Source: Streptomyces sp. APSN-46.1
GTDB lineage: Bacteria > Actinomycetota > Actinomycetes > Streptomycetales > Streptomycetaceae
Assembly: GCF_022815725.1 (NCBI RefSeq)
Contig: NZ_JALGRF010000006.1
Span: forward strand, 62,001 to 126,000
Length of the DNA stretch: 64,000 nucleotides
Direction of reading: 5' to 3'
Shown here: positions 1-7,461 of the stretch, in pieces
How the letters are laid out: every line of letters begins with the position of its first letter
How positions within the stretch are numbered: position 1 is the first letter of the stretch
Translations under genes and position numbers: made by a program
The notes under the pieces: generated by a model
What the model was told of the DNA's origin: nothing
Databases searched by the model: none
What the model saw: the letters and a program-made list of their open reading frames with translations, nothing else

Positions 1-66
1 CCGCCGGTAGCGCTGGGGCGTTCGCGTTTTCCGGGGCCGCGCAAGAGGGCCTCGTGCGCCTGTTGG

Positions 67-124
67 CTCAAAGGGCACCTTTGAGGTTCTCAAAGGGTGG
101 GTGTTAGCGTGTTCAACATGTTGA
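67..124 (+). promoter_or_regulatory. Promoter/operator region of the symporter gene
   Basis: Three copies of CTCAAAGG occur: 67-74, an inverted copy at 78-85 (together an 8-bp palindrome with a 3-bp centre), and 89-96. A -35-like TTGAGG (81-86) and a -10-like TAGCGT (105-110) with an 18-bp spacer overlap them, and a perfect 12-bp palindrome TCAACATGTTGA (113-124) lies at the expected transcription start. The arrangement suggests a repressed or activated promoter giving an approximately 260-nt leader. The regulator is not identified. Confidence 0.4.
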
Positions 125-141
125 CCCCAGTTGCGCACCCG

Positions 142-225
142 ATGACCGCGAGCCTTCCGCTCGTGGCGCGCCTGCACGTCGACCTCTGCCGCCGCGTGTC
201 CGCGGCCTGTTGCTGTTGTCGCTGA
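142..225 (+). CDS. Putative poly-cysteine leader peptide (27 aa)
   Basis: A short ORF (ATG 142, TGA 223-225) encodes a 27-residue peptide with the segment ARLHVDLCRRVSAA followed by four consecutive Cys codons and Arg just before the stop. The core resembles the Streptomyces 'putative leader peptide' family (pattern R-x-H-[IV]-D-L-x-R, then S-A-x-C), short ORFs often found ahead of sulfur-metabolism genes. No good ribosome binding site is visible. A perfect 6-bp stem (191-196 with 201-206) lies inside the ORF just before the Cys run, and a second bulged stem-loop lies at 284-320. Translation stalling at the Cys codons could change leader folding and so expression of the symporter starting at 378. 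The role is inferred; the ORF itself is plain. Confidence 0.6.
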   Translation: MTASLPLVARLHVDLCRRVSAACCCCR

Positions 226-377
226 GCATGTCAGCGCGTCCCTGACACGCCCTGACCCGCTGAACCGCTGAATCGATACAGCAGCGGTCCCGGCCGGCCG
301 CTTTCCGGCTGCCGCACCGCTTCACCACGCAGAAAATCCCCCGCCTTCTCGTTGTGCGTCCCCTCCGGAGAGTGTCC

Positions 378-1679
378 GTGTCCGCGTCCCCCCAGGCCCC
401 CGCCAAGGCCTCGTTCAAGTTCCCCTTCTGGGCCCAGATCATCACCGGTCTCGTGCTCGGCGTGCTGCTCGGCTGGCTCGCCAAGAGCCAGGACATCAGC
501 TGGCTCAAGACCACCCTCGGGCAGGTCGGCGACATCTTCGTCCAGCTGCTGAAGCTGGCCGTCGCCCCGCTCGTCTTCTTCGCGATCCTGGTGTCCATCA
601 CCAACCTCCGGAAGGTGAACAACGCCGCGCGGCTCGCCTCCCGCACGCTGCTCTGGTTCATGATCACCTCGCTGATCGCGGTGGGCATCGGCCTCGGCCT
701 CGGCCTGCTGACCAACCCGGGCGCCGGCACCGGCCTCACCCCGCAGGACGGCAAGCTGCCCAAGAAGCAGGGCTCGTGGATCGACTTCCTGACCGGCATC
801 GTGCCGAAGGACATCGTCACGCCGTTCACCGAGCTGAACGTCCTCCAGATCGTCTTCCTGGCCGCCGTCGCCGGTATCGCCGCCCTCCAGCTGGGCAACA
901 AGGCGCAGCCGGTCCTGAACGTCGCCGAGTCCATCCTGGAACTCCTGCAGAAGGCCCTGTGGTGGGTCATCCGCCTCGCCCCGATCGGCACCGTCGGCCT
1001 CATCGGCACCGCGATCGCCACGTACGGCTGGGACCTGATCGGCAAGTACGCCACCTTCACCGCCGACATCTACATCGGCTGCGCGCTCGTCATGTTCGGT
1101 GTCTACCCGCTGCTCCTCGCCACCGTCGCGAAGGTCAACCCGATCCAGTTCTTCAAGGGCGCCTGGCCGGCCCTTCAGCTGGCCTTCGTCTCCCGCTCCT
1201 CGGTCGGCACCATGCCGGTCACCCAGAAGGTCACCGAGCGCCTCGGCGTCCCGAAGGAATACGCGTCGTTCGCCGTTCCGTTCGGTGCGACCACGAAAAT
1301 GGACGGCTGCGCCGCGATCTACCCGGCGCTGGCGGCGATCTTCATCGCCCAGATCTTCGACGTCCAGCTGGGTATCAAGGAGTACCTCCTCATCGCCTTC
1401 GTCTCGGTGGTCGGCTCGGCCGCGACGGCCGGTCTGACGGGCGCCACGGTCATGCTGACCCTGACCCTCTCCGCCCTGGGCCTCCCGCTGGAGGGCGTGG
1501 GCCTGCTGATGGCGATCGACCCGATCCTGGACATGATGCGCACCGCCACCAACGTGGCCGGCCAGGCCGTGGTCCCGGTGATCGTCTCGGCCCGCGAGGG
1601 AATCCTGGACAAGCGCGCCTACGAGGCCGCCTCCTCCTCCCCGCTCGACGACCGCCCCGCGGTCGCCGTCGCCGCCTGA
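378..1679 (+). CDS. Dicarboxylate/amino acid:cation symporter (DAACS family)
   Basis: A 433-residue integral membrane transporter that moves a dicarboxylate or amino acid, typically with Na+ or H+. The sequence has hydrophobic segments throughout and DAACS signatures: the Ser-rich re-entrant loop (SRSSVGTMPVT), the PFGATTKMDGCA segment and the late MRTATNVAGQA motif that contribute to substrate and cation sites. GTG 378 is chosen because GGAG (367-370) sits 7 nt upstream; GTG 354 and 372 are in frame but less well placed. The leader carries a poly-Cys ORF, and the cystine transporter TcyP belongs to this family, so cystine is a plausible substrate. That is inference; glutamate, aspartate or C4-dicarboxylates remain possible. 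Confidence 0.88.
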   Translation: MSASPQAPAKASFKFPFWAQIITGLVLGVLLGWLAKSQDISWLKTTLGQVGDIFVQLLKLAVAPLVFFAILVSITNLRKVNNAARLASRTLLWFMITSLIAVGIGLGLGLLTNPGAGTGLTPQDGKLPKKQGSWIDFLTGIVPKDIVTPFTELNVLQIVFLAAVAGIAALQLGNKAQPVLNVAESILELLQKALWWVIRLAPIGTVGLIGTAIATYGWDLIGKYATFTADIYIGCALVMFGVYPLLLATVAKVNPIQFFKGAWPALQLAFVSRSSVGTMPVTQKVTERLGVPKEYASFAVPFGATTKMDGCAAIYPALAAIFIAQIFDVQLGIKEYLLIAFVSVVGSAATAGLTGATVMLTLTLSALGLPLEGVGLLMAIDPILDMMRTATNVAGQAVVPVIVSAREGILDKRAYEAASSSPLDDRPAVAVAA

Positions 1680-1831
1680 CCGCTGCCGCCGCATCGCTGC
1701 CGCTCGGCCTGTACGTACGCACTCACCGCAGCCCCGCCCCCGTCCGGGCGGGGCTGCGGTGTGTCCCGGTGCAGACGGGCCCCCTGATACGGCTGATACG
1801 GCGTGTCAGAGGTAGCGCCTACGCTCCGCTC

Positions 1832-2512
1832 ATGCGAAACGCCAAGATTCTCATCGGCCTGGTCGCGGCCGGTCTGCTCACCGCCGGCTGTGGCTCCACC
1901 GGCAGCTCCTCCGACTCCAGCGGCGGAGGAGCCGCGCAGAAAGCGATGCCGGTCGCCATCGACGGCCCCCAGGAGGGCGTGCGCAAGCGCGGCGAAGACA
2001 ACCTCAAGGTCACCCCGGCCCCTGAGCTGAGCGCGCCCTTCATCCAGAAGGTGGAGCACCGCCTGCGCGAGTCCGTCCTCCTCACCGCCAAGGTGGCCGG
2101 TGAGACCAGCGCCAAGTGCCCCAATAGCGTGACCCAGAAGGCCGGCGCGGTCAGTCAGTGCGTCGTGACGTACGAGGGGGCCGAGATCCCCTACGAGGTC
2201 AAGATCGGCGACAGCTACAAGGAGGGCAGCAGCATCATCTCCTACAACAGCACGGCCAAGACCGGCCTGCTGGTGGGGAAGGTCGTGTACGACGCGCTGA
2301 ACGAGCGCTACGGCTCCGAGTCGGGGACCACCCACGCCAGCAAGCTCGCCTGCGAGGAGATCCCCGCCGCGAAGGCGGTCGATTTCAACTCCGACACCGG
2401 CTACAAGTGCCAGTACTGGAGCAAGCACGCCAACAACGGCAAGGGCGGCTACGACACCCTGCGGGTCACGACAGGCCCCACCGGCGGCATCGGCTTCGAG
2501 ATGGTCAAGTAA
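1832..2512 (+). CDS. Secreted lipoprotein with DUF4333-like repeats
   Basis: A 226-residue protein with an N-terminal signal peptide ending in the lipobox LLTAGC, so Cys21 is likely lipidated and the protein sits on the outer face of the membrane. A Gly/Ser-rich linker follows. Two segments then carry the Cys-x(n)-Cys pattern of DUF4333 domains (KCPNS...QCVVTYEG and ACEEI...KCQYW), a family of small extracytoplasmic domains of unknown function common in actinobacteria. The gene stands alone between the symporter and a minus-strand operon. ATG 1832 is the first codon that gives a good signal peptide. Confidence 0.7.
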   Translation: MRNAKILIGLVAAGLLTAGCGSTGSSSDSSGGGAAQKAMPVAIDGPQEGVRKRGEDNLKVTPAPELSAPFIQKVEHRLRESVLLTAKVAGETSAKCPNSVTQKAGAVSQCVVTYEGAEIPYEVKIGDSYKEGSSIISYNSTAKTGLLVGKVVYDALNERYGSESGTTHASKLACEEIPAAKAVDFNSDTGYKCQYWSKHANNGKGGYDTLRVTTGPTGGIGFEMVK

Positions 2513-2698
2513 CGCACCGCCCTCCCGGCCCGCTCGGGCTCCGACGCCCGTTCGACCGCTGGGCCAGTAGTGGGCTGATGCACAAGCATGACCTGCGAGG
2601 AGAGGCCGTCCGTGCCTCGGGTGAGCCCTTGGCCGCCTGTTCGAGGGTGGTACCAATACACCTTGGAACCGTGGTCCCACGGAAGTGCTTATAGACAC

Positions 2699-3016
2699 TC
2701 AGCCGAGGGTGGCACCGCGTACGTACGCGACGACCCCGAGTAGCAGGGGTGGGGCGAGCCACCAGACGCCCATGGCGCGGCGTACGGAGGGGATGAGCGT
2801 GATCAGGCCCCCGAGCACGCTCAGGCAGATCGACATGAAGCAGGCCGCCGCGATCCGGGTGTACCCCCGGTCGTCCCACGGCCCTTGAGGGCCGACGGCC
2901 ACGGCGGCGAAGACGATCAGGGCGTTCAGGAGATGGATGAGGCCGAGGGGTACGCCCAGTACCCACCGGAGACACCCCCGGTCCTCGGGCAGGTCTATGG
3001 TTTCGCGCTGGAACAT
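2699..3016 (-). CDS. Small integral membrane protein coupled to DUF397 gene
   Basis: A 105-residue protein of unknown family with about three to four hydrophobic segments (around residues 16-37, 52-72 and 79-97). ATG 3016 follows the stop of the DUF397 gene by one base (TGACATG), and no Shine-Dalgarno sequence precedes it, so it is probably translated by coupling. That makes it the third gene of the XRE/DUF397 operon. Its role is unknown; a membrane partner or effector of the regulatory pair is one possibility. A longer upstream start would overlap the DUF397 coding region and is less likely. Confidence 0.6.
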   Translation of the reverse strand: MFQRETIDLPEDRGCLRWVLGVPLGLIHLLNALIVFAAVAVGPQGPWDDRGYTRIAAACFMSICLSVLGGLITLIPSVRRAMGVWWLAPPLLLGVVAYVRGATLG

Positions 3017-3017
3017 G

Positions 3018-3209
3018 TCAGTGATGGGAGGCGTCCCTGACGAATCCGGCCCAGGCGTCCGGCGCGAAGGCGAGGCGGGGGCCGTGGAGGTCCTTGGAGT
3101 CCCGGACATGGATCGTGGCGGGGGTGGTGGCCACCTCGATGCAGTCGTCGCCTTCGCTGCTGCTGCTGTAGCTGCTCTTGAACCAGTCCAGCTCGGGGTT
3201 GTGGATCAT
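3018..3209 (-). CDS. DUF397 domain protein
   Basis: A 63-residue protein covering the whole DUF397 domain: the W-F-K-S-S-Y-S pattern near residue 9, the acidic C-I-E-V-A segment, the V-R-D-S-K-D turn and the F-x-x-x-x-W-x-x-F motif near the end. DUF397 proteins in Streptomyces are nearly always encoded beside an XRE/DUF5753 regulator and are thought to act as its small partner, as in the WhiJ-like and toxin-antitoxin-like pairs. ATG 3209 overlaps the stop of the upstream regulator by 4 bp (ATGA), so the two are translationally coupled. Confidence 0.85.
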   Translation of the reverse strand: MIHNPELDWFKSSYSSSSEGDDCIEVATTPATIHVRDSKDLHGPRLAFAPDAWAGFVRDASHH

Positions 3210-4063
3210 GTCTCTCCCAGCAGTTCCTCGATGAAGGCCCGCGACTTCGGCGGCGTCAGCGCCTGAGCTCGGATAATGCCATAGCGCAGTTCAAGGATCC
3301 GGAGCTGCTTCGGCTCGGAGACCGGGCGCCCGTAGAACGCGCCGTCGGAGCGCCCGACTGCGCTCCCGTCCTCGAACTTCAGCACCTCGATCAGGCCGCC
3401 CATGCCCGCGTGGTCCTCGACATCGGTCGGCATCACCTGGAACTCGACATTCGGCAACTGGGCTACCTCCAGAAGACGTTCGAGCTGTCGGCGCAGCACC
3501 ATTGTGCCTCCGATCGGGCGGCGTAGGGTCACTGCCTCCTGGACGAAGCTGAGGGCGGGGCCCGGTGAGCGGTCGAAGATCGACCGTCGGGCCATCCGGG
3601 CGGCCAGTATCCGGTCCATCTCGTCGGGCGAGTAGGCGGGCCGCCTCATGGCGAACAGGGCGGCGGCGTACTCCTCTGTCTGGAGCAGCCCGTGGATGTT
3701 GTGGTTGTTGTACGTTCCGATCTCGACGGCCCTGGCCTCCAGATTCGCCAAGACCCGGATCCGCTTCGGGTAGCGGACCTGCTCCAGGTCGGCCCGCATC
3801 GCCGTGATCTTGCCACCGGCGCCGAGTACGTCGTCAGCGCGCTCCAGATACTCGGGTCGGGGGATTCGTTTTCCGGCCTCCACCTTTCGAACCTGGTCTT
3901 CCCCGTACTGAATTCGCGCGCCGAAATCCGCGACGCGCATTCCCGCGGCCTCCCGCCACGCCTTCAGCTGGCGGCCCAGCGCGGCCACCACCGCGGCTCC
4001 CTGTTCGTCCTCCGGATCGACGTCCCAGCCAGGTTCTTCCGTACCGTCATTGTCCACGCTCAT
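3206..4063 (-). CDS. XRE-family regulator with DUF5753 domain
   Basis: A 285-residue DNA-binding protein. An N-terminal Cro/CI-type helix-turn-helix lies at about residues 30-85 (LGRQLKAWREAAGMRVADF...VRKVEAGKRIP). The rest matches DUF5753, including the hallmark Y-N-N-H-N-I-H-G-L-L-Q-T-E-E-Y-A segment and the F-x-V-M-P region. This is the standard partner of DUF397 proteins in streptomycetes, where such pairs modulate development or antibiotic production. ATG 4063 is preceded by a strong GGAGGTGG; the 39 in-frame codons upstream are not needed by the family. The gene is divergent from the ATPase gene at 4217, so the 150-bp gap between them probably holds both promoters and an autoregulatory operator. 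Confidence 0.88.
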   Translation of the reverse strand: MSVDNDGTEEPGWDVDPEDEQGAAVVAALGRQLKAWREAAGMRVADFGARIQYGEDQVRKVEAGKRIPRPEYLERADDVLGAGGKITAMRADLEQVRYPKRIRVLANLEARAVEIGTYNNHNIHGLLQTEEYAAALFAMRRPAYSPDEMDRILAARMARRSIFDRSPGPALSFVQEAVTLRRPIGGTMVLRRQLERLLEVAQLPNVEFQVMPTDVEDHAGMGGLIEVLKFEDGSAVGRSDGAFYGRPVSEPKQLRILELRYGIIRAQALTPPKSRAFIEELLGET

Positions 4064-4216
4064 GCGTGCCCACCTCCGACGAGCCGATTTCCCAACGCCC
4101 CTACCCCGCACTCCGGTCCGGACGGGCCGGACACGGCCGGACAGGCACCGGACAAACGCTGGACGCACGGGCGTTGTCACTTCTCACGGTAGACATGAAC
4201 CCCCACGCTCTGTGAC

Positions 4217-4633
4217 GTGAATCATCAACTTGCCGACTTCCACGTCCAGCTGTCCGCCACCCCACGAGGCGCCCGGCTCGCCCGGCTGCTCGCCGTCGAA
4301 CAACTCCGGAGCTGGGGCCTGCCGTTCGAGCGTCCAGCGCACATCGTGGCCGAGCTCGCCGCGAACGCCGTGACCCACGGGCGGGTGCCCGGACGGGACT
4401 TCCGGCTGGTGCTCACCGTCACCCCGGGCACGCTCCGGATCGAGGTGACGGACACGCGGAGTGACCGGGTCCCGGTCATCCACGAGCCGGTGGGAGCGCG
4501 GGGGCGCGGGCTGCTCCTCGTAGAAGCCTTCGCAGATCAATGGGGGGTTACCCAGGGTCCGAGCCCCTGCAAGGTGGTGTGGGCCGAAATCTCGCTCACC
4601 GGGTCACGGGAATGTGGGACCCGGTGGGCTTAG
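4217..4633 (+). CDS. RsbW/SpoIIAB-like ATP-binding regulatory protein
   Basis: A 138-residue GHKL-type ATPase domain with the N-box (ELAANAVTHG, about residues 49-58) and G-box (GRGLLLVEAFADQWG, about residues 95-110) of Streptomyces HATPase_c_2 proteins. Relatives include anti-sigma-factor kinases and many orphan ATP-binding proteins next to XRE/DUF397 pairs. The GTG start is the first possible one: an upstream ATG at 4195 runs into a stop before reaching it. Together with the divergent XRE and DUF397 genes it forms the recurrent abaA-like regulatory triad; its partner protein is unknown. Confidence 0.82.
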   Translation: MNHQLADFHVQLSATPRGARLARLLAVEQLRSWGLPFERPAHIVAELAANAVTHGRVPGRDFRLVLTVTPGTLRIEVTDTRSDRVPVIHEPVGARGRGLLLVEAFADQWGVTQGPSPCKVVWAEISLTGSRECGTRWA

Positions 4634-4818
4634 ACGCGTAATAAGAACCAGAGGCTTTAAAGAAACAGAAGCGAAACCCAACCCAACCCACCCCCTCCAT
4701 CCCCCGCGGCGCGCCGAAAACGGCGAGGTCCCCCACACGGGTGAACATTCCCAACTGGGCTGGATTTCGGGCTGGTTGGCTGGCATATGCTCGGCCCCAC
4801 AAACCCCAGACATGAGAC

Positions 4819-4853
4819 GGCCCTCGTCGGGACGGGAATCCCGGGCGAGGGCC
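4819..4853 (+). other. Stem-loop ahead of the PED-repeat gene
   Basis: GGCCCTCG (4819-4826) pairs with CGAGGGCC (4846-4853), with an inner CGGGA/TCCCG stem. The hairpin lies 28 bp before the next start codon with no T-run, so a leader structure is more likely than a terminator. Confidence 0.45.
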
Positions 4854-4881
4854 TGACCAACCAGGAAGTTGCACCTTCCCA

Positions 4882-6009
4882 ATGGCTCTTGAGCACCCTA
4901 GCGGGCCTGCGTCCGCGTCGTCCCGTGAACTCGCCGAGATCCCCCGATCCGGTGTCATCCACGTCAACATCCGGCACGACTCCCACTTCGTGGTGATCGG
5001 CAACCACCTCGCCCAGCACCGCAGGTTGTCGGCGACGGCGATCGGCATCGCCGTGTACATCCAGTCGCTCCGCCCCGGTTCGCCGGTCGGCATCAAGGCG
5101 CTCGCGGACTGGTTCCCGGAGGGGCAGGCACGGATCGCCACTGCCCTGCGGGAGCTGGAGGAGTACGGATACTTCGAGCGCCGTCAGGAGCGACTGGGGC
5201 ACGGGCACGTGGTGACCCGGACGTACTCGTACAACCGCCCCGGGGCCACCTTCGGCCCCCCGCCGCCACCGGACTGGGGCCCGCTGTCGTCTCCGGACCC
5301 GGCCCCGGAGCCCGAGCCGGAGCCGGACCCCGACTCGGACGGGGAAGCCGACCTGGACCCGGTCCCGGAGCCTGAGCCGCAGCCGATGCCCGAGCCCGAA
5401 TGGGTCCGCGTCCGGGAGTTGGTCTCCGAGCCGGAGCCGGAGCCGGACCCGGCGCCGGAAAGCGGCCCGGCCCCGTACCCGGACCTGGACTCGGCCCCGG
5501 CCCCGGCCCCGGACCTGGACCTGGACCTGGACCCTGAGCCTGAAGCGGCGTCCAAGCCGTTGCCTCGGCCGGACCCCGACCCCGATCGCGAGCCGTTGCC
5601 GGAGGCGGACCGCCGGGCCGCGAGCGGGCCGGTGCTGCGGCTGCAACGGGAGGCTGCCGATCTGCTGGCCGGGCTTCGGGGCCGTGACCCCCGGCTGCTG
5701 CTGGCCGAGCGGGACGTGCGCCGGCTGGCGCCCGGACTTGCCGTCTGGCTGGAGCGCGGGGCGGACCCCGAGTCCGTGGGGCGGGCGCTGGCCGCGGACC
5801 TGCCCGAGAACCTGCGCTACCCGGCCGGTTTCCTCGCCCACCGGATCACCGCGTTGATCCCGCCCCGGATGCCCGTCGCCCCACTCCGGCCGAGGTTCGT
5901 CCCGCCGGACCCGTTCCAGACCTGCGACGGCTGCGACCGCGCCTTCCGGGCCCCGACCCCCGGCCGCTGCCGCGACTGCCCACCCACCCCGCTGGCCCCC
6001 GCCGCCTGA
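4882..6009 (+). CDS. Winged-helix protein with Pro-Glu-Asp repeat and C-terminal zinc ribbon
   Basis: A 375-residue protein in three parts. Residues 25-115 form a winged-helix domain of the MarR/replication-initiator kind (LSATAIGIAVYIQSL...IKALADWFPEGQARIATALRELEEYGYFERR). Residues about 130-245 are a low-complexity acidic stretch of PEPEP and DPDPD type built from hexanucleotide repeats. The C-terminal part is helical and ends in a C-x2-C...C-x2-C zinc-binding motif (TCDGCDRAF...CRDCPP). The family is common in Streptomyces chromosomes and its function is unsettled; DNA binding is likely. No close RBS precedes ATG 4882 (AGGAAG lies 12 nt away). It ends directly against an IS110 remnant. Confidence 0.65.
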   Translation: MALEHPSGPASASSRELAEIPRSGVIHVNIRHDSHFVVIGNHLAQHRRLSATAIGIAVYIQSLRPGSPVGIKALADWFPEGQARIATALRELEEYGYFERRQERLGHGHVVTRTYSYNRPGATFGPPPPPDWGPLSSPDPAPEPEPEPDPDSDGEADLDPVPEPEPQPMPEPEWVRVRELVSEPEPEPDPAPESGPAPYPDLDSAPAPAPDLDLDLDPEPEAASKPLPRPDPDPDREPLPEADRRAASGPVLRLQREAADLLAGLRGRDPRLLLAERDVRRLAPGLAVWLERGADPESVGRALAADLPENLRYPAGFLAHRITALIPPRMPVAPLRPRFVPPDPFQTCDGCDRAFRAPTPGRCRDCPPTPLAPAA

Positions 6010-6434
6010 ATGGCCGTTGGCCGACGCACGAGGTCGGCGGTCCCCGTCCTGACGTCGCTGCCCGGCGTCGGCGTCAGGACCGCCGCAGTCCTGCTGGCAC
6101 CGTCGGCGACGGCACCAGCTTCCCCACCGCCGCCCACATCGCCTCCTACGCCGGCCTCGCTCCGGCCACCAAGCAGTCGGGGACCTCGATCCACGGCGAA
6201 CACGCACCCCGAGGGGGCAACCGGCAGCTCAAACGCGCCATGTTCCTCTCCGCGTTCGCCGCCCTGCACGACCACGCCTCCCGCACCTACTACGACCAGT
6301 GCCGGGCCTGCGGCAAAACCCACACCCAGGCCCTTCTCCGCCTGGCCCGCCACCGCATCAGCGTCCTGTTCGCCGCCATGCTCCGCGACGGAACCTTCTA
6401 CGAACCCCGCCTCCCCCAGGCGACGGCCGCGTGA
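6010..6434 (+). pseudogene. IS110-family transposase remnant (frameshifted, 5'-truncated)
   Basis: Only the C-terminal Transposase_20 domain survives. From 6046 the frame reads VLTSLPGVGVRTAAVLLA, then a one-base deletion near 6100 moves the rest into another frame: GDGTSFPTAAHIASYAGLAP..., R-G-G-N-R-Q-L-K-R-A, ending at the TGA at 6434. The two frames join into one continuous IS110 C-terminus containing the helix-hairpin-helix-like and Ser-containing regions. The N-terminal RuvC-like DEDD half is absent, so the fragment cannot transpose. The 5' boundary against the preceding gene is not defined. Confidence 0.82.
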
Positions 6435-6461
6435 ACCAGCCCACAGGCAGGTCGATTCAGA

Positions 6462-6878
6462 TCAATGCCGTATGTCGTCTGTCCACACCGAGATATCTGA
6501 GGCACCCCGGCGGACAGCTTCTTCCCGGTCCCGGGCGAGCTTCCCGCAGACCTCTGCGATGTCCGGCACACCGTCCGCTCCCACCAGCGCGTCATGCACC
6601 CCGGTATGCAGCCAGTCGGCCTGGTTGTCATCAGCTTCGGCAACCGCAAGAGCGATGAGCCTTACGGCTGCCACCGTTCCCACCCGGGCCAGGGCCTCTG
6701 CCGTCTGTCGAGTCACCGCCGTGTCCTCGACGTCCAGCAGCAGTCCCAACAGCGCTTCCGCAGCCTCCGGAACTTCAACGAAGGAAGCAAGGTCACGCCC
6801 GGCACGAGCACGTTGCGCCCACGAAGGAGACGACGCCTCAGCCAAGGCCGCCCCCAACCCACTCATCATCTCTGGCAC
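6462..6878 (-). CDS. HEAT-repeat-like hypothetical protein
   Basis: A 138-residue soluble, mostly helical protein. Two alternating helical units (RARAGRDLASFVEVPEAAEALLGLLLD and TAVTRQTAEALARVGTVAAVRLIALAVAE) look like HEAT/Armadillo repeats, the kind found in many small Streptomyces proteins of unknown role. ATG 6878 or the ATG at 6869 could be the start. The gene lies convergent to the IS110 remnant. No function can be assigned. Confidence 0.5.
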   Translation of the reverse strand: MPEMMSGLGAALAEASSPSWAQRARAGRDLASFVEVPEAAEALLGLLLDVEDTAVTRQTAEALARVGTVAAVRLIALAVAEADDNQADWLHTGVHDALVGADGVPDIAEVCGKLARDREEAVRRGASDISVWTDDIRH

Positions 6879-7131
6879 AACCAGACAGTCTCATGCCCCA
6901 CGAAGAAGATCGAACCCCGGGCCGAAGCTGCCCACACGCTTGACGAAGAACATAGAGGCCCCCGGGCGGCCTGAAGTGCGTGCCTCGGTGCCGTGTTCTA
7001 GCGTCGGAAGGGCGAGGGTGGCCGATGTGTCGAGCCGGTCGCCCCTCGGAGTGCCTGCTCAGCGCCGCCCCCGCCCGTGGTCCGGCGCGCCCGCGGATCG
7101 CGTGACCGGTCGAGAGAGCAGGTGCATCCGT

Positions 7132-7398
7132 ATGCGTCCGTCGACTCGTATCCCCGGCATCCTCGCCGGCCTGGCCCTCGCCGTCGGCGGGATCGTCTTC
7201 GCCGCCCCAGCCGCCCACGCGGACATCAAGGCCTGCGAGCAGGTCGTCGCGCAACAGGGCAAGCAGGTCACGGGCGACGTCACGCAGGCGTGCTACGTGG
7301 GCCAGATCGGCGACCAGACCAGCTGCGTCAGCAGCCTTGAGGGGGCCGGTGTCTCCAACAAGGCCTCGGCCGATGCCTGTCGGGCGGCCACGAAGTAG
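7132..7398 (+). CDS. Small secreted protein
   Basis: An 88-residue protein with a clear signal peptide (basic start MRPSTR, hydrophobic core, AHA-D cleavage at about residue 29-30). The mature part of about 58 residues has four Cys at ACEQ, ACYV, SCVS and ACRA, which could form two disulfides. An AGCAGG sequence precedes ATG 7132. The family is not recognised; similar small Cys-containing secreted proteins are frequent in Streptomyces. Confidence 0.6.
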   Translation: MRPSTRIPGILAGLALAVGGIVFAAPAAHADIKACEQVVAQQGKQVTGDVTQACYVGQIGDQTSCVSSLEGAGVSNKASADACRAATK

Positions 7399-7461
7399 CG
7401 GTTGGCCGCTGAAACGCCGTAGCCCCTAAATGACGTACATGGTGCTAGCTTCATTGGCATC

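Noticed and set aside
231..1694. 487-codon minus-strand ORF opposite the symporter
   Set aside because: Shadow frame with low-complexity Gly/Asp/Arg content; the DAACS gene on the plus strand is complete.
4657..6207. Minus-strand ORF opposite the PED-repeat gene
   Set aside because: Its Arg/Val/Gln-rich repeats are the reverse reading of the Pro-Glu-Asp tract; no RBS or domains.
6880..6960. tRNA-like T-arm (GGGGTTCGATC on the minus strand)
   Set aside because: The flanking bases do not form the 5-bp T stem and no anticodon or acceptor arm follows.
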